Made by a program: the position numbers and the translations under genes
The notes under the pieces: model-generated
What the model was told of the DNA's origin: nothing
Database searches by the model: none
The model's input: only the letters and a program-made list of their open reading frames with translations
Shown here: positions 11,438 to 22,768 of the stretch, one piece after another
Layout of the letters: every line of letters starts with the position of its first letter
Position numbering within the stretch: position 1 is the stretch's first letter
NCBI GenBank assembly: GCA_022266195.1
Contig: WHVY01000004.1
Coordinates: 5,907,501 to 5,971,500, forward strand
Source: Tetranychus cinnabarinus
Taxonomy: Eukaryota > Arthropoda > Arachnida > Trombidiformes > Tetranychidae
Length of the DNA: 64,000 nucleotides
Direction of reading: 5' to 3'

Positions 11438-12817
11438 TTTTTTGAATTCTCAGCCATATCTATTTACCGGGATCAAGTCGATTGTGGAAGCTAATCCATG
11501 TAATGTACATTGACGTCTTACATTTTATCTTTATAGCTCAAGCTCAAACAGACCAAATGTAATAAACTCATAATTTAATCTTAATTTATATTCATTTGTT
11601 AGATAGATCTATTCTTTACACCTATTTCAATTCTGATTAGCTTGTGATGTAAAATATTGAACTTATGTCTCATGTCACGTTAATTCGATCAATCATCAAG
11701 ATTTATTCAATTTAACTTAAATTCCGAAGAAAGTCCGTTTACCTTGGATTTATCGGAAAAATTGGAATCAAGTTTAGATGCTCTCAATGGATAATGGAAT
11801 GAAAATTGAATTATCTAAAAATGGTATTTATCTCGCCCATTAAAGATCAAATTTCATGCAACTATCCAATTAGAAATAGATTATATTTATTGATTGTATT
11901 CATAATAACATCAAGATCTTTGTCTCGGCATACCATAAAAAATGAACAGAAAACTATTAGTTTAAAGGTTGTCAAGGCTAAGAACTGTCCTTATTATAAT
12001 GATAATGCTATTCAAATAATCAAACTAATGATTGATATGTTTGGTCTCATCATTTTACTTTTCAGGTAATAGTGAAATGATGAATGTTTTGCACTCATTT
12101 TCGTCATCTATTACAGAATTTAATAATATTGATTAATCACATGTATCATCATTTGAATTCGAGAATTATTAAAGCAAAATCAAGTTAGATAACTTAAATC
12201 GGAGGCTCTCATTTTCCTTTAAATAAAAGATAGCTAATAACTACCAGTTGAATTAAAAGATAAGATATGATAAAGAATTCATAATTGCGTTCTCATCAAG
12301 TACACTCTTGACAGATCAGAGCATAAATGTAACAATTCAGATTTATTACTAAGTAATACTCTGAATATCATCCGAACAAAATTTTAGATCTGACAGTGGA
12401 TTTCTTAGTGAAACATTGACTTCAATATATGAATGCTTAATCATAGAGACAATGCAAGTTGCTGCAAATCGACATTAGCTTTCAAGTTGACTTGTCTGAC
12501 TAACAAACAGACAAGGTTAAGCGTATCAAAATTTAGATTCAAGTTTAATTTAATTTTTTTATTTAAATCTGATTCACTTTTGTGAACATTGAAAATTAAA
12601 GTTAGTAGTGATAACAATTAAAAACCGAGTAAAGGACAAAGACAGCAATTGTAGAAGGAAGGAATCAGGTTGCCCTAAATTAGCCCACCTATCATTGAAT
12701 TGTGTTCCTGAAATAGGGTGGTGACTCAAAAAAAACTGCAACTTAAAATGAGCTAGTGAAGGTCAATGGGAAATTGACTTGGCTGATATAACAATTGAGT
12801 CGGAAAGTCTAAGGAAA
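11438..12817. other. Intergenic between ZNRD2 and peroxiredoxin
   Basis: About 1.4 kb of AT-rich sequence holding the 3' regions of both genes. A 264-base open frame at 11806-12069 has no codon or family support. No other element recognised. Confidence 0.45.
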
Positions 12818-13606
12818 TTAGTTAGCCTTTGAGAAATATTCCTTGCTGGATTGTACATCAGGAACAATAGTTTTGTCTCCGGGTTTCCAGTTGGCAGGGC
12901 AAACCTCACCGTGACGGTCGGTATATTGGAAGGCCTTGACCAATCGTAAAGTTTCGTCAACTGATCGACCAACGGGCAAGTCATTGACGGTGATTTGTCT
13001 AAGAATACCTTTATCATCGATAATGAAGAGTCCCCGGAAAGTGATACCATCATCAGCACGATAGACTCCATAGCTTAAAGAGTTGCTAAGATTTTTGTCA
13101 GCCAACAAAGGAATGTTCATTTCTCCCAAACCACCTTGTTTTCGAGGTGTGTTGACCCATGCGAGATGAGTGAAGTGGCTGTCAGTAGAGCAAGCAATAA
13201 TTTCACATCCAATATCTTGGAATTCCCTGACTCGATCACTGAAAGCAACAATTTCAGTGGGGCAGACGAAGGTACTAGATGAAAGAAAGAGAAAAGTTAC
13301 GTAAGAGGAAGGCAAACGTTACATGACAATGCTACATCAGACTAGACAATGAAAAATCAGTTGGTTGATTTTAAACTACTATTGAGTAGACAAGATCAAA
13401 GTTGAAAAGAGATTAACAAAGAAATTAAACACTTACAAATCAAGAGGATAGAAGAAGAGGACAACATATTTTCCAGCGTAGTCATTCAAAGAGATTTCCT
13501 TGAAAGCTCCATTTACCACGGCAGTACCCTTGAAAACAGGTGCCGGTTTACCAATTTGAGGATGTTGGTTAGATGGAGTTGAGGTGATACCGTTGGTAAG
13601 TGGCAT
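12818..13606 (-). CDS. Typical 2-Cys peroxiredoxin (PRDX1/2-like), 2 exons
   Basis: Exons 13437-13606 and 12818-13274 join in frame (the Phe codon of FYPLDF is split) to give 208 aa. The enzyme reduces H2O2 and alkyl hydroperoxides using thioredoxin. The peroxidatic Cys is C61 in FTFVCPTEI and the resolving Cys is C182 in GEVCPANWKPG. The GGLG loop (104-107) and C-terminal YF (203-204) are both present, so the enzyme should be sensitive to overoxidation and capable of decamer/chaperone switching. The sequence resembles cytosolic PRDX1/2 (DSHFTHLAWVNTPRKQGGLG, DVQSSKEYFSK) more than PRDX3 or 4. I chose ATG 13606, which gives the normal length. The frame stays open to ATG 13762, adding 52 residues with several Arg and a hydrophobic stretch; a TTTTTCAG 3' splice-like site between the two ATGs suggests the upstream part may be intron. 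Confidence 0.95.
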
Positions 13607-15865
13607 TGTGATTAAACAAATAGTGATTAATTTGAATAAAACTGAAAAACAACAATAAAGGTAAGATGAATAGAAGCGAACTGATGAGGGGTTACGAAAG
13701 GCGTGATTCTTAATAAACCGAGGTGAGTCTCGCAACTGATGATGGAAGAGATTAGGGACCATGCTTTAATATAACTTGCCTTTTATTGATTTAGTTGTAC
13801 ACTGATGATAATACTTGTTTTACTTTTTTTCTTCCTCTCTTTGATTACCAGATTATTAAACAACAGTTTTGATTGGTGTCTTTCTGTCTACGTGTTGATC
13901 TACAATGTGAACCACAACCTCTGTTAAAGATGATTGGTTAACATAGAAAAACGAAACCAATGGAGATTTATGTGCTTTATCTACCTAAATCCAAACTGTA
14001 TTATGCAAGTCTAGATCCAATGGAAGAGAGAAGAAAAAATGGCAAAGAGGAAGATAAATAAGAAAGAAAAGTAAGAGATGAAAATGGAATAACAAAATGC
14101 CTTTTTTCTAGTGCTAGTTGCTAACCTGCTGATGGTCCTTTTGTACCCATTTAAAACCGGTTTTAAATATTGCTAACCAAAAAACAGGACTTTTCTTGCA
14201 AGGGAATCCTAAACCATTATTCAAGATTGCCAGAGGTTATCATTGATAAAAGAAAAGACAGTCTATTGACATTCATATTTTTCTTGATCATTAATAATTC
14301 AACGATGGATAAGCCATGTCATCGATGAGCTCATCTCTATTTTATCATTTCATTTGTATTTTGGACTTTGTATTTAAGGCCCAAAAGCTTCAACACTTTC
14401 CATTCAACTGACCACTTTGTTTGCCTATTTTTAGCCAAGCTTTCTTTTAATGTTTAAAATGAGTGATATTTCTTGTATTGGATCACATTTTATTTCAGAA
14501 ATATTCAATTACCTAAGTTTTAATTTAGATACTTTCAGATATTGTATAATGCTTAGTTTCTCAACCATATGTTTGTAGTTGAACTAGTGTTAGCACAAAT
14601 CTACAGTGTAGCTATTGAATCGACAGAGACGATCACTTTGACGTCTTTTCTGGCTATAATTGGTAATTTAACTGACACAGATTGATTGTGATTGTTCAAA
14701 ATGTAAAATAAATTGTAAAATAATGGAAATTGTTCACGTTTAATTGCAAAATTGTCTAAATTATTCAAGAATACAACTCATCCATTTAGAAAAATGCATT
14801 TCTTTTTTTTCCTCAACCATGATGGACATAATTAAGGTTAATTCATGCTCTTACCAAGATGTGACAATCAAAAGCACAGTATAAAGAAACAGTAAAATAC
14901 AGCAAAAAAGGACTGGACTGGCTAATTAATCAATTCTTAATCAAAATGAACCGGTGCACTATTTGACTAATACACCTTCAAGGAAGGAGGAAAGTTGGTA
15001 GCTTATGCAAGCTGGCAAATACCTTGAGGTGGACAAAATTATTCAATAATGATTAAACGTTAACCATTTAGTTTGAGTGATTTGAGAATGAAAATCATAC
15101 CATGATCAAACAGACTCTGATTATGAACAAATGACATTAAACAAGAAATCAACTGATTGAAGTCCTTGATTGTTGCAACGGCTGGCGATACCAATAAGAT
15201 GGATAAAGTAAATTTAAAATTCACTTGAAATCATATAAAAATTGATTATTATTAAAGTTGTAATTTATTTCAACCATTTTTGTTTAATAATAGCTGTAAC
15301 AATTGTTTTATTTTTGCATTGAGCCTACAATTGACCATCAAAAGATATGCGATAAAATAACATAACGTCAACGTTTGAGTAAACCTTTTAATGAAGGGTT
15401 TCAACCATAGATCTGAACGGAAAGAGGAACAAAATCAAAGTATTTAATTTACATGTAACATGGACAATAAGGTAATTGGCTAAACACCACAATTCATTAG
15501 CGATTCTTTGGTTGGCCCGAAAATTGTGATCTTTTATCAACAATTGTGAGAGTTTACATCGATTACCGTTTTCTGCTGAACTATGCAATGAGTTTTCAAT
15601 CAAAGAATAGGAAATATTTAACAGATCAATGACAACTCTCGCAATTGTTGATGAAAAGAGCCATTTTTTTGGGTAAATCAAAGAACCACAGGTAAGTTAC
15701 GATTGGACAAATTTTTGAAGCTTAACTTTTACACTTTTTGGGTTAATCTTTGGTCATCTTATGCTTCAATTCACTGAGAGTAATCATGTTAATTTTGACC
15801 AATTTGCAAAATAAATAAAACTGTGATTTATAAATTGTTTGCCAACACTGTAAATATTTTTATTT
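13607..15865. other. Intergenic, upstream of peroxiredoxin and downstream of lipase
   Basis: About 2.3 kb. It contains the peroxiredoxin promoter/leader side and a 20 bp perfect palindrome at 14149-14168. A 294-base open frame at 15388-15681 (-) is not recognisable. AT-rich otherwise. Confidence 0.45.
14149..14168. promoter_or_regulatory. 20 bp perfect palindrome with AACCGGTT core
   Basis: ATTTAAAACCGGTTTTAAAT reads the same on both strands. AACCGGTT is the established consensus site for Grainyhead-family transcription factors of animals. It lies about 540 bp upstream of the peroxiredoxin start codon. Function is inference; AT-rich flanks make part of the symmetry easy to reach by chance. 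Confidence 0.4.
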
Positions 15866-17002
15866 TTAACAATAGGGATAATCTTTTCCTGTTGACAGGT
15901 AAAATGAACCTTCGCCTGAATCTTCATTGCTTTTCAATCCCATTCTAGCAATGGTGTGGGGCTCATCACATTTATCGCTTGTGAATTGTTTCCATGATTC
16001 GCATTTGGTCGATTTATATTCACATTGATTTATTGAAGAAAGGAAAAAGTCAATTGCTGCATAATGGCGACAAGTCATATTGAGAAATGGAAATGGACAA
16101 AAGGGTTGATCAGATCCGCCATTTGGATAGAAATCTTTGTGGCCAAAAGGTGTTTTCGTTCCTAACCTGCCCAAAACAACACTGGCAATCGATCCAGAGC
16201 TTGTATGGATCCCATCAACATAGACTGCATCAGACTTTTTGATTTGAATTATTGTACCATCAATTAAAGGTCCAGCAGCGTCTAAGCCTATTTTAAAACA
16301 AGCAAATTGATTTATCTAACTCTTTTCAACTCTCAGTTTCAACAAAATTAATATTCATTTATTACTTTCTCTTACAAGTTACTGTCTCTTGTTAGTTTAA
16401 TTACCTGTGATTCGACCTAAAGTCAAGCTATACTGTTGCTTCAGCCATCGACCAGCAAGACCAGCAATGTGAGCACCAAGACTAAATCCAACCAAATGGA
16501 CTCGAGAAAGATCAAGACCCCGTTCAGTTTGTAAACGATACAACAGATAACCAATTTCTCGTCCTGTCAATTGGCAGTTAGCGACATTTTTAGGATAAAG
16601 AAGGCCACTTGCAGCCTTACTCCAGTCCACTGACACCACTACATCATATTTTGCTAGTAAAGGTGTAAACAAGTTGGTATACCGAGACTCTTGTCCATTA
16701 TCTAGCCAACCATGGATGATGAAAACTACAGATGTTGTTTCATTAAAAATATCATAATGGGAGGAATTGTGGTAATTTATTTGCCGACTTTCGATGGGAT
16801 CTTCAGCAGTGTAGACTCGGAAAATTGCCCCAATTTTTTCCGGTGAATCGGGTGTGAAAAAGATGAACCTAGTCCATTTGAAGCAACCGAAAATTTCGTA
16901 GCACACTTCATTCAAGTCTTGTCCATCAGAGAGGATTGGGTTGTTAACTAGAAGAAAACAAAACAGTATAACCTTAAACTGGCCTTTTAACTGTTTCAAC
17001 AT
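15866..17002 (-). CDS. Secreted lipase of the pancreatic lipase family, 2 exons
   Basis: Exons 16405-17002 and 15866-16287 join in frame to give 339 aa. A signal peptide is clear (basic start, then VILFCFLLVNN). The alpha/beta-hydrolase core shows the oxyanion strand VVFIIHGWLDNG, the VVSVDWSKAA strand, the nucleophile elbow VGFSLGAH (Ser174), the acid LDAAGP (Asp202) and the histidine in TCRHYAAIDFF (His274), so the catalytic triad is complete. Lid and beta9 loops are short, as in phospholipase A1-type and arthropod digestive lipases, and there is no C-terminal PLAT domain. Expected to hydrolyse acyl esters of neutral lipid or phospholipid outside the cell, probably in the gut; exact substrate unknown. 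Odd feature: the C-terminus ends on Cys shortly after the last conserved region. Confidence 0.92.
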
Positions 17003-17949
17003 TATCGTCTATTAAGTTATTGTTAGTCCAGATCACCTAATAACTCAACTAACTTGTTACATTGGTTAACAAAACAAGTTCAATCTTTCTCTGTTAGATT
17101 ATTGATTTTCGACGTATTAATCAATTCACCTTTGCTGATTATTATGAAATTGAATCTAATCGTTGGATTTTATTTGATAATTATGCATTTTCAACTCGAA
17201 TCATGAATTCATCTAAATCCACCCTTCTTCAATCCATTGTTTCTAATCAGTTTTTACATGTGATTGCTCTGGTTGTGATTATAACCGATTCCCTGATGTC
17301 ACTTTGAAGGAATTTTTGAATTTTGTAGATTCATTTATTCGGCCAATTATTTAGGTCTAACCAATAATCAACCTACTAACATATTTATTGACAATTGACC
17401 AAAGCCTTCAAGATTGCTATTGAAGTAACTGATCAATTGATTGATCTTGATTTCAATGTCAATGTAAACCTATTCATATGTATTCAAGCTTTAATTACGT
17501 AGTTTGAATAAGATTTGACAAGCAAACTTGATCATTCTTAGTTGGCTTGATCATAACAGCAATCAGCCGGGTTTGACAGCAATAATCTTGCGAACTGAAT
17601 AAGAGTAATTGTCAACACAATCTTAAAATCTATAAAATTGGTAGTTTAATCTGATTTTTACAATAATTGTTGGTTAATTTTTTTGGTTATGTCAAAGCGA
17701 AACAAAGTTATTCATCTGATTTGGAATGAAAACATAACGAGTGCCATGTATTATATTTTAAATATTTAAACTGATTGAAATGGATTGGTAAATTATCTTA
17801 GCTCGAAAGATAATTGAAAGACAATCAAGTTAAAAGCAAAAAATTGTTTATTAAAAAGTGGATTGAGTTTACAGTTTATATTTTTTGCCTAATCTGTCCC
17901 AAATGTTTTGTGTCAACATCTTTAACATAACAAACAATTAAGTATCAAT
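17003..17949. other. Intergenic between lipase and TULIP gene
   Basis: About 950 bp, AT-rich. It should contain the lipase promoter and the 3' end of the TULIP-type gene. No clear TATA box, repeat or open frame seen. Confidence 0.45.
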
Positions 17950-19509
17950 TTACAAATTAGTCAGCTGTTGTTTTCCAAGTTCATCTTTGACAATAGTCAT
18001 TAAAGTTGTTGACAACATTTCACCTATTCTACTGCGAATCACTCGCGTTCCCAAGTTGACAATAACCTCAAGCAAGTAATCCCATGTTCGTATTCCAGTA
18101 ATATCCAACCAAATGTGATCAAGATGACGGACATCGAATATCTCAAGGTTCAAAGAGGATCCAGGTTGGAGAGGTTGAACCAGACGAATAAAGGTTGAAA
18201 TATAAGTGATGTTAGATGTAATTTTTCCGGTTCTAGATGATTTTCCTACATTGATTTGCCAATCATAAGCTGCAGTCAAACTCTTGAACCCAACTGACAA
18301 TTCAATGATTAGTGAATCCTTGAAATAAATTACCTTAACAGGTCCCGTTCGTGTTAATGTGGATAAACCATTTATGGTTCCGTTGTAAATCTCTAGGCTT
18401 CCAGTTAACTTGAACAGTCGAAAATCATTAGAGAAATTTCTTGAATAATCTGCCAACGAAAATGGATCATGACCTTTATCAACAATCACTGATCGAGTTC
18501 TGTTTAGCCATTGATCGATTTGAGCTTCACTTGTTGGGTAGATTAAATCTAGATTAACATTATCCCCTTTACTGGTATAAGCATTTTTCAAAGAACTTTC
18601 AATAGAAGATAATAACTTAGATTTGACTGATTGGAACAAATTGTGAGATAAATTATTCTTCACTCTTCGTGAATAAGGAGCTGCTGCTGAATTTTCCAAT
18701 AAACCAACATATCGTTGACCAAACTGTCCAAAACCAGCATCACATGTAACTTTAACTTTATCTTGAGATGAACCAGGATTTGAGAGAAGTCGAGTTTTTA
18801 TCAGAAAATTAGTAAACTCTAATCCAAAAGAGCCATTAGCTTTGAATGGAAAGATGGTGAATTTACCGTCCACCATGTATTTACCATCCATATTAACTTT
18901 GGTCGATCCTGATGTTATATTTATCTCTGGATTTCCAAGGAACAACTCAATAGTAACTACCTGTTCAGGCTTCGAACCAGTCACAGAGACATTGGTGAAA
19001 GATGCTTTATAAGATGTAACTGATCCCTTTTCCGTTACATTAACTTCTGGTAACAAATATTGATTCTCAATCACACCAGTTAACCAGTTTCCCAAATCCA
19101 AAAGATTTTGTCCATTTGATTTGGAAGAGTACAATTTGTAGACTTTACTGGCAACATCTTGAGCCTTTGAAGGTGCTAACCTTGCACAAAATAAAAGGGA
19201 AAAATAATTCACCAGATAAGAACGAAAGAATGAAACAAAGAAAATAAAAAAACGTTGTTTTATCAACTGATGAGTAACAAAGATGACTAACGCAAGTTTA
19301 ATTTTCTTCAAGCAAAATCGTTTTTCAACTTGAGTCACTTCACAAACAAAAGGTAGATTAAGTTTAGACTTTTGAATCATCTTTGACAACTAAACTCTAA
19401 AATCATCTTGTCACAAATAAAGACAACACTTACCCTGTCCATAGACGGTCAATACAGTTACAAAGAGAAACAAGAAAACAGTTGTACGATTGAAGACCCT
19501 GGTATCCAT
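17950..19509 (-). CDS. Secreted two-domain TULIP protein: takeout/JHBP-like plus Der p 7-like, 2 exons
   Basis: Exons 19434-19509 and 17950-19175 join in frame to give 433 aa. The short first exon encodes a signal peptide (basic start, TVFLFLFVTVLTVYG); the large frame reads on through the intron, so its apparent 79-residue N-terminus is not real. Residues about 40-230 look like a takeout/juvenile-hormone-binding-type lipid-binding half (beta-rich, MDGKYMVDGKFTIFPFKANG). Residues about 290-433 align with mite group 7 allergen: FRLFKLTGSLEIYN, NGLSTLTRTG, a YDWQINVG strand, LNLEIFDVRHLDHIWLDI, and a C-terminal amphipathic helix. Both are TULIP-superfamily folds that bind lipids in a groove, so the whole is a tandem arrangement like BPI/CETP. 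Many N-glycosylation sequons. Role probably extracellular hydrophobic ligand transport; ligand unknown. Confidence 0.8.
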
Positions 19510-20252
19510 CTTGATATCAACTTTGAGAATATCTTTTTAGAGGATTTCACGATTGTTCATTACACAAGGTGTCTTGTTGAAGACGTTTAAACAACGGATG
19601 AAAAATTTAGGAACCAAAGCAGGAAAAGGTAAAGTCAAGCAACTTCAAATGTAGCCAAATTTGTAATCATTGTTTATATCAAACGCCATCAGTTTAACTT
19701 TTAACATATCGATCAGTAAAACAAAGTAAAATGTTCAACCGATTCGCAATTTTCTCATTTTTCAATCCCAATCAAAATAGGTTATAGCAAAAAAGGGAAA
19801 TTGCCTAATTTTCATCAATTAGAACCCAATCGTAGCCAAGATAAACCAACCATGTCAACACTTTTTTTCTTATTCATTATCCACTGAAGTTGACTTTTAT
19901 TTTCACTGTTTTTTTGTCAAAAATCCATTCATTTAAGTGAATTACAGTTAAGGTTGATTGTCATTGTACCTGAACCTTTTTTTACCTTAAATTATCTCCA
20001 TTCCAGCCAAGGTTGTCAATAAAGTTGTCAAAACAAGCAAATTGACAAAACCTTATAACAATCGACTTTTATGAACCCAAATGATGAAATGAAATGACAA
20101 ATCAAACTTGCATCTAATTTTACCGTGATTTTTATTACAATGCATGTGTGAGTGGAGGACGCAAGATTTATTATTTGGTTTCCGATAAATTCAAGCCATT
20201 TAATCTAGATAATGCTTCTTAATCAAGGTGAATATATTTACCTTGATAACTC

Positions 20253-20337
20253 CTATTTTAGGATATCTGTCGATTTTTTTAATCTTTAAACACAAACTGA
20301 AGCTTTTTTACATGTGTTCATAAAAAATAGACAAGTT
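20253..20337 (+). repeat. Dispersed repeat, copy 1
   Basis: About 75-85 bases starting CTATTTTAGGATATCTGTCG and containing TTTTAATCTTT, ACACAA, AAGCTTT and TTACATGTGTT in order. It matches 26362-26432 on the same strand at roughly 80% identity by eye. No terminal inverted repeats found; origin unknown. Confidence 0.6.
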
Positions 20338-21195
20338 TTATTTTGGAGAGACTCTGGTTCAATATGAGTTTCAGCATTGGTACCTCAAGAAGGTCTGATT
20401 TTTTGGGCCGATTAGGAGATAAACCCAAAATTGAAAGATCCTTTATGGATGAGAAACATGGATTTTTTAATGTTTTTGTAAATTTTGGTACTTTTTTGAT
20501 TGTAATCAACTCATCTTGAGACTCAACGGATTGCATCGATGGTGATCTACTTTGTAAACACATGTAGACCAGAGTTAAAAGATCGCATTATTTTTAGTTT
20601 ATCATATTTGTTCAGTCAATTGAACACATTTTTGTCCAAAAGTATCAAATTGTGATTAACTGGGAATTGAGTTTGATCATCATTGTTTGGTCATTGGAGA
20701 GTTGATCGATTGAGATAAAATTAACTAGTCATCAATGATCAATGTTATTCAATAGTTGTCAGCCTTGATATGGCAACATTTAACCGTGAAAATACTAAAC
20801 TAAACTCATCAATATTTACAGTAATTGTGAGATACTTTTTCACTGGCTTTTCACCAACATATCAAAGAATGATCATTGAAATATAAATGCTGGTATTGTT
20901 GACAATAATTAAATCACAATTTGGGTCAATAACAATGAATAGACTCAGAGGATTTAATCAATTACATAGTCACTTGTTACGACTTATCAGAATCACTGAT
21001 GTCACTGTTTAACCATAACTAACCCAATTGGTAAATAACAATCAAGTTTAACAATTTACCTTGATTTGATCATGAAACTGTGCAAATTAAAGATTCAATT
21101 AAGTTTAATAGCATTGGGGAAAAAATGAGCAAAAGGATTGGCTGTTTGATGCACTTACAGCAAATCTAGACCAGTGTCGAGGTCTTAACCAAGTC

Positions 21196-21209
21196 TATTA
21201 TATAAAAAG
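21196..21209 (+). promoter_or_regulatory. TATA box of the orphan secreted gene
   Basis: TATTATATAAAAAG lies 102-115 bases before the ATG at 21311. An initiator-like TTCAATC occurs about 25-30 bases downstream, giving a 5' leader of roughly 80 bases. This is the clearest core promoter in the window, consistent with tissue-restricted strong expression. Confidence 0.6.
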
Positions 21210-21310
21210 TCTATGCAATTGTTCAATCTTCAATAATAGTAAATTGTAATTATCAATTCTTAACATTCTCTTATTGTCATTTCAAGTGATAATTTGAATC
21301 TAAATAAAAT

Positions 21311-21862
21311 ATGTTTCTCTCGTTAACAATCATTCTTTTAATTGGTTCAGTCCACCTTTCAATTTGTTTCCCTTTCAACAACTTCAAACCATTCAGGCCT
21401 ATCCACGACTTTGGGTTTAATGATTTACCTACAAATGATCCTGAATTGGATTCTTTTGCGGATTTAGCTAAACAATTTAACTCAACCCTTGAATCTGTTA
21501 TCAACTCAACTAATGGTCAACTGGATCCATTGGTTGATCCTCTGTATTATCAAGATTTAACCAAATTCAATGCAACCCTTAACCAACAACTTCAACAACA
21601 GGAAGGCAATGAGTTTCTTCGTGATGCTGTCTTAGCTGTTATGTTTCAACAATTGAAGGGCTTTTTTCCTGGTTTAGATCTGAATCGATTTGAATTATTT
21701 GCCAAAGTTTTTGCTAATTTTTGGCCCACTATTCGTGATTTCATGCGAGATAATCCCAAATTTTTTGAAAACATTTATAACCGATTAGTCCGTGGAAACA
21801 GTTCCTCTGATGCTTCAATGGTCAACTTCACCACATTTTCACCTCAAATTTTGCTCGACTGA
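21311..21862 (+). CDS. Orphan secreted glycoprotein, single exon
   Basis: 183 aa, not recognised as any named family. A signal peptide is clear (MFLSLTIILLIGSVHLSICF). The mature part starts Phe/Pro-rich, then is acidic and probably mostly helical, with five N-linked glycosylation sequons (NST twice, NAT, NSS, NFT) and a Gln-rich patch. A tail segment has alternating aromatic and charged residues (LFAKVFANFWPTIRDFMRDN). After the signal peptide there are no cysteines, so no disulphides. It has a TATA box upstream and AATAAA at 21917, only 55 bases after the stop, forming a compact complete transcription unit without introns. Such small TATA-driven secreted proteins in mites are often gland or gut products, but that is inference only. 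Confidence 0.75.
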   Translation: MFLSLTIILLIGSVHLSICFPFNNFKPFRPIHDFGFNDLPTNDPELDSFADLAKQFNSTLESVINSTNGQLDPLVDPLYYQDLTKFNATLNQQLQQQEGNEFLRDAVLAVMFQQLKGFFPGLDLNRFELFAKVFANFWPTIRDFMRDNPKFFENIYNRLVRGNSSSDASMVNFTTFSPQILLD

Positions 21863-22768
21863 CAGTGATTAACAAATCATTCATTGTAATAACTTTAACC
21901 AACCACATCTAGAAATAATAAATCAAATTATTGAATATTTAAAGTTGATAATTTTATTCACATTTGCAATTAAAATTTACTAGCATTTCCATTTTACTTT
22001 TCAATGGCATCCAAATCAGACTAATGAATTAAAAATTTGCAAAAACTACTGTTTCATTTCAATGAATGAGTTATTTTCCCACATAAGGTGCGAGTACATT
22101 CACATGGCCTTTACCCTTCCCATTAGCATATGTTTCATGGTTCCTCTTTGTATTAATTTTTATTGTTTTTAACCACATTTTGGTTTTTTATCATGTTATT
22201 TATTATTTATTTTTGATAGTGATTTCAGTAGCAACTTGTGAAGTATTTTCAGCTGTTTAATGACCAGGTTTTTGCAGCTTTGGTGCTATCTGAAAAGATA
22301 ACATCAGATTCATTGGTGATTTTACAGTTTGCTAGCAAATCCCATATCATTTAACCGTTTTACATGTTTTAAACACTGTTTTCACACGTTAGCGTTACGT
22401 CCAATCGCGGAATTCGTGAAATAAAATAACAACCATGGGTTTCACTGCTTCAAGTAATCAGGTTGAGACAAATAAACTGTTAAAGGTTGAAATTTCCGAG
22501 TAATCAACAAAAGTGGGTTGAACTTGGTAACAAGTTGGTTATCAAGGCGCAACATTTAAAGTTGTCAAAATGAAAGGGTGATGAAGCAGAAAATGATTTT
22601 GATGGTGAAATAAGTGTTGTAATTAAAAGTAATTTTACAACAAAAGTGGTAGAAAAGATAAACGTGAGAACAAAACATTCATAAAGAAAAACTGAAATAT
22701 TGAATGAAAAGGAAGACGAAAGAATCATGGACAGTTGATTGTTTGAAGAGAAGCACGATTAATTAGAT
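21863..22768. other. Intergenic between convergent orphan gene and Spot14-like gene
   Basis: About 900 bp, containing the AATAAA at 21917 and the 3' untranslated region of the minus-strand Spot14-like gene. The rest shows no supported feature. Confidence 0.45.

Larger units (their letters stand above)
19510..21310. other. Intergenic between divergent TULIP gene and orphan secreted gene
   Basis: 1.8 kb. It holds promoters for both genes, a TATA box at about 21196 and one copy of a dispersed repeat at 20253-20337. A 246-base open frame at 20318-20563 (-) overlaps the repeat edge and has no support. Confidence 0.5.

Noticed and set aside
11806..12069. 87-codon frame downstream of ZNRD2
   Set aside because: AT-rich, no family resemblance, no splice partners that extend it convincingly.
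15388..15681. 97-codon minus-strand frame below the lipase
   Set aside because: The lipase already ends with a stop at 15866; this frame matches nothing I know and has no promoter or splice context.
19408..19590. 60-codon plus-strand frame
   Set aside because: Antisense to the signal-peptide exon of the TULIP gene.
20318..20563. 81-codon minus-strand frame
   Set aside because: Overlaps the dispersed repeat edge and shows no domain or homologue.
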